Assembly (NCBI GenBank): GCA_024408015.1
Contig: JAKSVJ010000105.1
Location: forward strand, 1 to 5,184
Length of the DNA stretch: 5,184 bases
Direction of reading: 5' to 3'
DNA from: Clostridia bacterium
GTDB lineage: Bacteria > Bacillota > Clostridia > Oscillospirales > CAG-272
Under the pieces are notes generated by a model, which was given only the letters and a program-made list of their open reading frames with translations, did no database searches and was not told the origin of the DNA. Position numbers and translations under genes: made by a program. Below are positions 1-5,184 of the stretch, one piece after another. How positions within the stretch are numbered: position 1 is the stretch's first letter; each line of letters begins with the position of its first letter.

Positions 1-1066
1 CTTCGAATCTTTGTTCGTATATCTTAATGACCCGGTTGTCGTATTTGATAGATACGGTGCGATGATAAACATTAACCGTATGGCAAGGAAGTTATTTAGA
101 CTTTCAAAAGAAGAAATATCAACAGCTCCTGAAAGATTCACATTGCCTAAGATGATTAGAATGTGTAGTTTGAGTCCTGAAGCTGTAACAAAGCAACTTG
201 TTGAATCAAAAGATTCGGTATTCCACGATGTTGTTATTAACAACAAAGTGTGTGATATGAAGTTTACTGAATTCAGTTACACAAAAGATAAGTCAAACAA
301 AGGTGTAATGTGTGTTATTCATGATAATACAGAAAGACTTGCTCTTGAAAAATCGAGAAAGGAATTCGTATCAGACGTTTCTCATGAATTAAGAACACCA
401 CTTACAGCTATAAAGGGATTTGTTGAGACGGTTGTTCTTCATCCTGAACTTGATTCTGAAATCAAAGATCAATTCATGAATGATGTCATCTTCGAATGTG
501 ATAGAATGACACGAATTGTTGAGGACTTATTAGTTTTATCAAGACTTGACAATAATAGAACAGCTTGGAAGATAGAAACATTTGACTTCTATCAATTCCT
601 TGAGCATCTTAGTAACATCATGAGTGTTGAGGCTGAAAAGCACCATCACGACCTTGAATGTGTTGCTGAGAAGAATCTAGAAAACATGACTGGAGATAGA
701 GAAAAGCTCCAGCAAGTATTGGTTAATATTGTGTCAAACTCAATCAAGTACACACCTGATGGCGGTAAAATTAGAATTGTTGCCAAGAAGGCTGAAAACG
801 GAGTTGTAGTTTGCGTTGAAGATAATGGTATGGGTATTCCTCAAGAAGATATACCTAGACTATTTGAACGTTTCTATCGAGTTGAAAAAGCAAGAACAAC
901 TGACTCTGGTGGTTCTGGTCTTGGCCTCGCAATCACAAAAGAAATTATTGATAGCCACGGCGGTAAAGTTTGGGTTGAAAGTGAAGTTGATGTTGGCACT
1001 AAGATGTATGTCTACATGCCATATACTTCCAAATTGGCAATGGATCAAACAATGACAAGTTTGTAA
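1..1066 (+). CDS. walK: WalK (YycG/VicK)-type sensor histidine kinase, C-terminal part; 5' end outside the window
   Basis: This is the cytoplasmic part of a membrane sensor kinase that autophosphorylates on His and passes phosphate to a response regulator, presumably WalR. The frame is open from base 2 with no stop, so the TTG at 11 is not the start; WalK proteins are usually about 600 residues, so the membrane segments and HAMP domain lie upstream. Counting from the codon at 11: a PAS domain spans about residues 1-108. The HisKA H-box has His125 (codon 383-385) in SHELRTP, whose HExxT pattern fits kinase plus phosphatase activity. The ATPase domain shows the N box (Asn239, Asn243), G1 DNGMG (271-275), F box FERF (285-288) and G2 GSGLGL (301-306). 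All catalytic motifs look intact. PhoR-type kinases share this architecture; the assignment to WalK rests mainly on the adjacent yycH and yycI. TAA stop at 1064-1066. Confidence 0.93.
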   Translation, partial: FESLFVYLNDPVVVFDRYGAMININRMARKLFRLSKEEISTAPERFTLPKMIRMCSLSPEAVTKQLVESKDSVFHDVVINNKVCDMKFTEFSYTKDKSNKGVMCVIHDNTERLALEKSRKEFVSDVSHELRTPLTAIKGFVETVVLHPELDSEIKDQFMNDVIFECDRMTRIVEDLLVLSRLDNNRTAWKIETFDFYQFLEHLSNIMSVEAEKHHHDLECVAEKNLENMTGDREKLQQVLVNIVSNSIKYTPDGGKIRIVAKKAENGVVVCVEDNGMGIPQEDIPRLFERFYRVEKARTTDSGGSGLGLAITKEIIDSHGGKVWVESEVDVGTKMYVYMPYTSKLAMDQTMTSL

Positions 1067-1069
1067 GAA

Positions 1070-1075
1070 AGAAGG
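1070..1075 (+). promoter_or_regulatory. Ribosome binding site of yycH, favouring the TTG start at 1084
   Basis: AGAAGG lies 8 nt before TTG at 1084, within a longer stretch (GGTGAT follows) resembling the complement of the 16S rRNA 3' end. The GTG at 1075 would overlap this site and have no Shine-Dalgarno of its own, so TTG at 1084 is the better start. Confidence 0.7.
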
Positions 1076-1083
1076 TGATATCA

Positions 1084-2460
1084 TTGAAGTCCAAAGTTGA
1101 ATTAATAAAGACAATAATTGTTGGAATACTTATGATTTCAATGGTATGCCTAACTCTATTATATCTAAATCTATTTGTAAGTAATCAAAACTACGAATTC
1201 ACACGTGACATGGATGCTGCTGTAAGAAACGAATCATATAAAGCAGCATATGTTAGTTTGTTAAATGAAAAATTATCAATGCCTTATTGCATTGGATACA
1301 AATTAAACGGAAGTTCGGGTATTGTTCTCGGAGATGGAATAGAAAATGCATATAACCTAGTGAAGGACTATTTTGCTTGGTTTTGCGAGAGTAGAGTAAC
1401 TATAGAATATGATTCTGAAGCAAGCTTCTCGGATTTTTTAAATGGTGAGTATTTCTATATTAAATTCCGAAGTAATATACCAAAGTCGTTGTTGTATTAC
1501 ACTCAAAGTCCTGATAAAATTCTTGATAAAATTGGTGACGATTTTATTTATGAAGCTGCGATAGTGCTTGATACAATTCCATATATGATTGCCCGTAGTT
1601 TTAATGGCAAAGTTGCTGTATATAGAACAACTGAAATTGCAACAATCAACAAAAATGATATTAGAAGATTGTCTAATTATGCATATGAAGGATTGAACTT
1701 TGCATATGAAGCAGCTTATGATGACGTTTTTGAGAGCAGTGGTTTAAGGGATAAAATATATGACTATTCATTAGTTCCAAACAAGGATATACTTTTAACT
1801 GGTGCTATTGCTGAACACAAGTACATTAACTTAAAGTCTGATTTATCAAATATACTTGGTGTATTTGATATGAACCCAGATAAAGTTACAAGCCATGAAG
1901 ACGAAGATGAAATCACTTTCTTTGATGAGGGTCATAATCTTATCGTAGGAAAAAGTGGTAATATTACATATTCAGCTTTATCTAAATCATATGGTATTGA
2001 TATTGGTAAATTTATAGGATATGAGTTTGCTGATAACGAATATTCATATCTTGATTATTTAGGCACAGCATTGGTAATGTCAAATAAGTTGGAATTGACT
2101 AAAAACAATATTATTTCATTATCCATCGGAGATATTAATACAACAAATGAAGTAACCACTATTAGTTTGTACTATACTTTCAACGGAATAACTGTACTAA
2201 CAAATGAAAAATATGCAATTAGCATTGACGTAATGGACGGAAAAATTGTTTCAGTTAAATGTGATATGGTATCTTCCAACTCTTTGGATGACTCTATTGG
2301 TTATTCAGCTTATTTGTGGAATTGGAATGTTAGAAGTGACGCATCAATTACCGATAAGAAAACAGAATATAAGTTTGTATATGAAATAAAAGATAGAAGA
2401 CTCTCCTTGAACTTGATAAGTTTTACTGAGGCAGAAGGAGGTCATAATGAGTTGGACTAG
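1084..2460 (+). CDS. yycH: YycH, membrane-anchored regulator of the WalRK two-component system
   Basis: A 458-residue protein from TTG at 1084 (461 from GTG at 1075). It opens with a short basic segment and one hydrophobic helix at about residues 7-30, then a long polar region with no further membrane segment, the topology expected for YycH: N-terminus inside, bulk outside. The stretch ITFFDEGHNLIVGKSGNITY, about two thirds in, resembles the conserved part of the family. Length is near the usual 440-460. In Bacillus subtilis and Staphylococcus aureus YycH acts with YycI on WalK, restraining it in the former and activating it in the latter; the direction here cannot be told. It starts 17 nt after walK and its last 14 nt overlap yycI. 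Sequence similarity in this family is low, so the call rests on topology, length, the conserved stretch and position. Confidence 0.85.
   Translation: MKSKVELIKTIIVGILMISMVCLTLLYLNLFVSNQNYEFTRDMDAAVRNESYKAAYVSLLNEKLSMPYCIGYKLNGSSGIVLGDGIENAYNLVKDYFAWFCESRVTIEYDSEASFSDFLNGEYFYIKFRSNIPKSLLYYTQSPDKILDKIGDDFIYEAAIVLDTIPYMIARSFNGKVAVYRTTEIATINKNDIRRLSNYAYEGLNFAYEAAYDDVFESSGLRDKIYDYSLVPNKDILLTGAIAEHKYINLKSDLSNILGVFDMNPDKVTSHEDEDEITFFDEGHNLIVGKSGNITYSALSKSYGIDIGKFIGYEFADNEYSYLDYLGTALVMSNKLELTKNNIISLSIGDINTTNEVTTISLYYTFNGITVLTNEKYAISIDVMDGKIVSVKCDMVSSNSLDDSIGYSAYLWNWNVRSDASITDKKTEYKFVYEIKDRRLSLNLISFTEAEGGHNELD
2435..2441 (+). promoter_or_regulatory. Strong ribosome binding site of yycI inside the end of yycH
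   Basis: AAGGAGG, a near-perfect Shine-Dalgarno sequence, lies 5 nt before ATG at 2447 and within the last codons of yycH. It fixes the yycI start and supports tightly linked production of the two partners. Confidence 0.85.
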
Positions 2461-3334
2461 ATTAAAGAATTTTGCAATTATTATTCTTGTAATTCTCAAC
2501 ATAGTATTGACCAGCCTTGTCGTGGTATCTTTTGCAAGAAATAACAACTATAGTAGAAGTAGTGTAGAGAGCGTATTAAGCCTTTTAAAATCAAGTGATA
2601 TTATTGTGGACAAAGAGATTGTTCCGTTAAAGCGAGTTGAACTTGATGTTTATGAACTTACTTTTAATGAATCAGAATATATGCAAGTGCTCAAAACATT
2701 TGTTGGCAAGAATATATTTTTTGAAGGTGAGTCATATGGTGCATCAGTAGCATCTGGCCAATATTCTATTGATAAGGACTTTTCGTTTGTATACACAGCT
2801 CATGATGGATACGAGCCTTCACAATACAAAACCGAAATAAGTGACTGGACAAACCAAACCAAGTATTTTAATATGTCCAAACAGTTTTTAAACTATTCTT
2901 TGGTTGCAAAAGATGCAATCAATAGTGGTTCTGCTAAGAAAATTAGCATTCATCCAAATAAATTGTTTAGATATAACGACGGTTCATATGAATTAGAAAT
3001 TGACGAATATATTGGTAATTATCCAACAGGGAACAAGGTAGTTATTAATTTTGTTGGAGACCAAATTGTCAAAGCCGCTGGTAGATTAACATTTATCTAT
3101 CCAAAAACAACATATAATGCTCAAAATGTTGATTTGATTAATGTCTTGTCAAATGAAAAACGCTATTTTGACACAATGGATCATGATGTATTAACTGTAT
3201 CTAGTATAGAATATGGATATGAGTTGAGATTTGATTTATATGGCAATGGATTTTTTTTTTTTTTTTGTTCAATCACATACATCAACGATTTGGTTCATGT
3301 TTATGACCTGATAACAGGAAAGCTGGTAGAGTGA
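2447..3334 (+). CDS. yycI: YycI, membrane-anchored regulator of WalRK, with a 16-T tract near the 3' end
   Basis: A 295-residue protein. Its N-terminus (MSWTRLKNF followed by a hydrophobic helix at about residues 9-30) is the characteristic YycI opening: a short cytoplasmic tip, one membrane helix, and the rest outside the membrane. The C-terminal end (ITYINDLVHVYDLITGKLVE) fits the family's closing beta-strands and the TG turn seen in YycI-like domains. YycI pairs with YycH to adjust WalK activity, and the 14-nt overlap with yycH supports a stoichiometric pair. Oddity: 16 consecutive T at 3251-3266 encode Phe269-Phe273 and the first base of Cys274. The reading frame is correct at this length, since the family-like C-terminus follows, but one base more or less would replace the last 22 residues. 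TGA stop at 3332-3334, one base before murA. Confidence 0.88.
   Translation: MSWTRLKNFAIIILVILNIVLTSLVVVSFARNNNYSRSSVESVLSLLKSSDIIVDKEIVPLKRVELDVYELTFNESEYMQVLKTFVGKNIFFEGESYGASVASGQYSIDKDFSFVYTAHDGYEPSQYKTEISDWTNQTKYFNMSKQFLNYSLVAKDAINSGSAKKISIHPNKLFRYNDGSYELEIDEYIGNYPTGNKVVINFVGDQIVKAAGRLTFIYPKTTYNAQNVDLINVLSNEKRYFDTMDHDVLTVSSIEYGYELRFDLYGNGFFFFFCSITYINDLVHVYDLITGKLVE
3251..3266 (+). repeat. Homopolymer tract of 16 T inside yycI
   Basis: Sixteen uninterrupted T read in frame as five Phe codons plus the first base of a Cys codon. It is the longest mononucleotide run I see in the window. Runs of this length are prone to replication slippage and RNA polymerase slippage, and also to miscounting in sequencing and assembly. 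No GC-rich stem precedes it, so it is not an intrinsic terminator. Confidence 0.95.
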
Positions 3335-3335
3335 T

Positions 3336-4583
3336 ATGAGCGGAATTATTATTAAAGGTCAAAACAAACTTAACGGAGAAGTAAACATTAGTGGAATGAA
3401 GAATTCCGCTGTGGCAATTATCTTGTCATGTATAGCAATCCCTGGAGTATTTACAATAAGAAATGTTCCACAAATTGATGACGTGAAGACTGCAAAAGAA
3501 ATCCTTTTGTGTTTCGGAGCTACAATCTATGATATGGATGAAGAAACCATAAGGATAGACTCAACAAATGTAAAGAATGCAACTATTTCTAAGTCATTAA
3601 TGCAAAAAATGAGAGCTTCATACTATGTTGCTGGAGCTTCATTAACTAGATTTGGCGAGTTCTCAATTCATTTGCCAGGTGGCTGTAATATTGGAAAAAG
3701 GCCAATTGATCAACATCTTAAAGCTTTTAAAGCGATGGGGGCTGAAGTATGCGATGGCAATATCATTTCGGCCAAATCAAATGATCTTGATGAGTGTTGT
3801 TTTACATTTGATTTTAAAACAGTAGGTGGAACAATAAACGCGATTCTTGCTTCATTAAGATTGAAAAAGACAATTCTAAAGAATGTGGCACAAGAACCAT
3901 ATATAGGTGATCTTATTGATTTTTTGAATTGTTGCGGAGCGAATATTACTGGTTTTGGAACAGATGAGCTTGTAATTAAAGGTATTGAAAATATCAATAA
4001 TTGTTCGTATACTATTATGCCGGACTACATAGAAGCAGGTACATACATAGCTGCAACCGCAATAGCTGGTGGAAATGTTAAAATCAATAATGTGGTTCCT
4101 TCACATTTAGAAAAAATAGTGGAGTCATTCTCAAAAATAGGCATTGAAGTATTAAAAGATAGCAATAGCTTAAGAGTTATTTCAAATGGTGAATATAGAG
4201 GAACCAATATTGAAACAGCTCCATATCCTGGTTTTCCAACGGATATGCAACCAATAATGGCTGCACTTTTGAGTGCTGCTGATGGTGAAAGTACTATAAA
4301 AGAAAAAGTATTCGAGAATAGGTTTGGATTCATAGGCTCATTGAATAAAATGGGCGCCGACATTACCCAAGATGGAGACAAACTATATATAACAGGTGTT
4401 GAAAAACTTAGCGGCGCATCGATTGAAGCTGTTGACTTGAGAGCAGGTGCTGCATTGATTGTGGCTGCATTAGGCGCAAACGGTATAACAACAATAACAA
4501 ATGAAGGGCATATCATGAGAGGGTATCCACTCATAGTTAATAAACTCAAACAAATTGGTGCAAACATAGACTATATCAATTGA
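3336..4583 (+). CDS. murA: MurA, UDP-N-acetylglucosamine 1-carboxyvinyltransferase
   Basis: This cytosolic enzyme transfers enolpyruvate from phosphoenolpyruvate to UDP-GlcNAc, the first committed step of peptidoglycan synthesis and the target of fosfomycin. At 415 residues it has the family's usual length and looks complete. Visible hallmarks: Lys22-Asn23 in ISGMKNS; Arg93 in KMRAS; the catalytic loop LPGGCNIGKRPID with Cys117 (codon 3684-3686, equivalent to Escherichia coli Cys115) and Arg122; FPTDMQ with Asp303 (E. coli Asp305); VFENRF at 325-330; DLRA at 367-370; and RGY at 395-397. Cys rather than Asp in the loop predicts fosfomycin sensitivity. The TINAI and YPGFPTDMQP stretches resemble the second Firmicutes paralogue (MurZ/MurA2), which I infer only loosely. 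A Tyr at 231 replaces the Arg usual in PDRIE. The start is one base after the yycI stop with only a weak Shine-Dalgarno, suggesting translational coupling. Confidence 0.96.
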   Translation: MSGIIIKGQNKLNGEVNISGMKNSAVAIILSCIAIPGVFTIRNVPQIDDVKTAKEILLCFGATIYDMDEETIRIDSTNVKNATISKSLMQKMRASYYVAGASLTRFGEFSIHLPGGCNIGKRPIDQHLKAFKAMGAEVCDGNIISAKSNDLDECCFTFDFKTVGGTINAILASLRLKKTILKNVAQEPYIGDLIDFLNCCGANITGFGTDELVIKGIENINNCSYTIMPDYIEAGTYIAATAIAGGNVKINNVVPSHLEKIVESFSKIGIEVLKDSNSLRVISNGEYRGTNIETAPYPGFPTDMQPIMAALLSAADGESTIKEKVFENRFGFIGSLNKMGADITQDGDKLYITGVEKLSGASIEAVDLRAGAALIVAALGANGITTITNEGHIMRGYPLIVNKLKQIGANIDYIN

Positions 4584-4593
4584 TATCATGTTT

Positions 4594-4600
4594 AGAAAGG
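4594..4600 (+). promoter_or_regulatory. Ribosome binding site of sdaAB
   Basis: AGAAAGG lies 6 nt before ATG at 4607 in the 23-nt gap after murA. It supports 4607 as the start, since the nearby ATG at 4588 opens only a ten-codon frame. Confidence 0.7.
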
Positions 4601-4606
4601 TAAAAA

Positions 4607-5184
4607 ATGAGAGGAATTAGTGTTTTTGATATTATTGGTCCTATAATGATTGGACCATCAAGTTCACACACTGCAGGTGCTTGTAGAATAGCTAAAGTTG
4701 CCAGTAGGATTGCAGGAGAACAGATAGTTAAAGTTAACTTTTTGCTATTTGGTTCTTTCTCTAAAACATACCGTGGACATGGTACTGATAGAGCTCTTGT
4801 TGCAGGAATATTGGGCATGAGTGAGAATGACGAACGTATTAGAGACTCATTTGATATAGCCAAAGAATCAGGTCTTGAATTCAATTTTGATATTGAAGAA
4901 GGTGAGACTGATTTTCACCCAAATACAGTTGAAATAACCATGACAACTGTTGGCGGAGAAGAAGTCTTCGTTAGAGGTTCTTCAATAGGTGGCGGTGAAA
5001 TAGAAATAAATAATATTAATGGTGCACAGCTACAATATTCAGGTAAAAACAATGCCGTAATGGTAACACAAGAAGATACTCCTGGCGTAATAGCTGATGT
5101 ATCCACAGTATTAGCTAAACATGGCATTAATATAGCTTTGCTTAACATCAATAGAGAAAACAAAGGTGATATTGGCAGAGCAAT
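4607..5184 (+). CDS. sdaAB: L-serine dehydratase, iron-sulfur type, beta subunit; 3' end outside the window
   Basis: With its alpha subunit this cytosolic enzyme converts L-serine to pyruvate and ammonia using a [4Fe-4S] cluster. The 192 codons present begin with the family signature: MRGISVFDIIGP, then GPSSSHTAGA at residues 16-25, followed by LFGSFSKTYRGHGTDRALVAG (split here at about 47-67). After the alpha/beta region an ACT domain begins near residue 150 (MVTQEDTPGVIADVSTVLAK), a small regulatory ligand-binding fold typical of this subunit. Beta subunits are about 220 residues, so roughly 25-30 are missing past the right edge. Separate beta and alpha genes are the Gram-positive arrangement, whereas E. 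coli SdaA is one chain; which applies here depends on sequence beyond 5184, though an ACT domain at this point favours the split form. It follows murA by 23 nt without a terminator, so cotranscription is likely, although its metabolic role differs from the upstream wall genes. Confidence 0.93.
   Translation, partial: MRGISVFDIIGPIMIGPSSSHTAGACRIAKVASRIAGEQIVKVNFLLFGSFSKTYRGHGTDRALVAGILGMSENDERIRDSFDIAKESGLEFNFDIEEGETDFHPNTVEITMTTVGGEEVFVRGSSIGGGEIEINNINGAQLQYSGKNNAVMVTQEDTPGVIADVSTVLAKHGINIALLNINRENKGDIGRA

Noticed and set aside
304..318. TGTAAT...TGTTAT resembling a WalR box
   Set aside because: The WalR consensus needs two TGTWAH-like hexamers separated by 5 nt; here the spacer is 3 nt and the site is inside walK coding sequence. 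The true operator would be upstream, outside the window.
546..574. TTGACA at 546-551 inside walK as an internal promoter
   Set aside because: No acceptable -10 hexamer follows at 16-18 nt, and it lies in conserved HisKA coding sequence.
3168..3196. Perfect -35-like TTGACA at 3168-3173 about 160 nt before murA
   Set aside because: The hexamer 17 nt downstream (TTAACT) matches a -10 box at only three of six positions; such hits are expected in AT-rich coding sequence. An internal murA promoter is not excluded but is not supported.
3251..3266. T16 run as the U-tract of an intrinsic terminator
   Set aside because: There is no GC-rich hairpin immediately upstream; the preceding sequence is AT-rich coding sequence and the downstream gene is closely linked.
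4025..4567. Long minus-strand open frame of 180 codons opposite murA
   Set aside because: It is antisense to a fully conserved murA, has no recognisable domain or ribosome binding site, and is best explained as a shadow of murA codon use. The other minus-strand frames (860-1114, 2344-2547, 3710-3997, 4576-4884, 4915-5163) and the + frame at 816-1055 are rejected for the same reason.
4588..4620. Short frame from ATG at 4588 between murA and sdaAB
   Set aside because: It stops after ten codons, overlaps the sdaAB ribosome binding site and shows no sign of being a leader peptide such as runs of a regulatory amino acid.
4636..4657. Inverted repeat TGGTCC / GGACCA with a 10-nt loop that contains TATAAT
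   Set aside because: It lies inside the sdaAB coding region and comes from two Gly-Pro codon pairs in a conserved protein motif; no T-run follows, and no -35 element sits at proper spacing from TATAAT (TTGATA at 4626 is only 10 nt away).

Overview
The window is a compact, single-strand stretch of a low-G+C bacterial genome (visibly AT-rich, about one third G+C by eye; not counted exactly). Five genes on the + strand fill almost all of it, and the first and last run off the edges. Standard-code stops (TAA, TAG, TGA), strong AGGAGG-like ribosome binding sites, a TTG start, the Firmicutes-restricted WalK accessory proteins YycH and YycI, and a two-subunit type of L-serine dehydratase all point to Bacillota. 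Clostridia-like is my best guess, but no genus can be named.

Layout: (1) positions 1-1066 hold the C-terminal half of a WalK-type sensor histidine kinase (PAS, HisKA and HATPase domains). (2) Positions 1084-2460 are yycH, a single-pass membrane protein with a large extracytoplasmic part. (3) Positions 2447-3334 are yycI, overlapping yycH by 14 nt and carrying an uninterrupted run of 16 T near its 3' end. (4) Positions 3336-4583 are murA, UDP-N-acetylglucosamine 1-carboxyvinyltransferase, starting one base after the yycI stop. (5) From 4607 to the right edge is the beta subunit of iron-sulfur L-serine dehydratase (sdaAB), truncated inside its ACT domain. Gaps between genes are at most 23 nt. 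I see no intrinsic terminator or convincing promoter, so one transcript, probably starting upstream with walR and walK, is the simplest reading.

How they fit together: WalK is the kinase of the essential cell-wall homeostasis two-component system. YycH and YycI are membrane-anchored partners that set WalK activity. MurA performs the first committed step of peptidoglycan synthesis. The window therefore joins sensing of wall state, kinase modulation and wall-precursor entry in one apparent operon, with a serine-catabolic gene behind. In the Bacillus subtilis arrangement yycI is followed by the metallo-beta-lactamase-fold gene walJ; here murA occupies that place.

I found no evidence of a wholly new system, mobile element, CRISPR array or RNA gene. 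The most notable local oddity is the T16 tract in yycI (3251-3266), a possible slippage or length-variation site at the C-terminus of a WalK regulator, or a sequencing artefact. Secondary points are a WalK PAS domain retaining three of the four zinc ligands known from Staphylococcus aureus WalK, and a Tyr in place of a usually conserved Arg in MurA.
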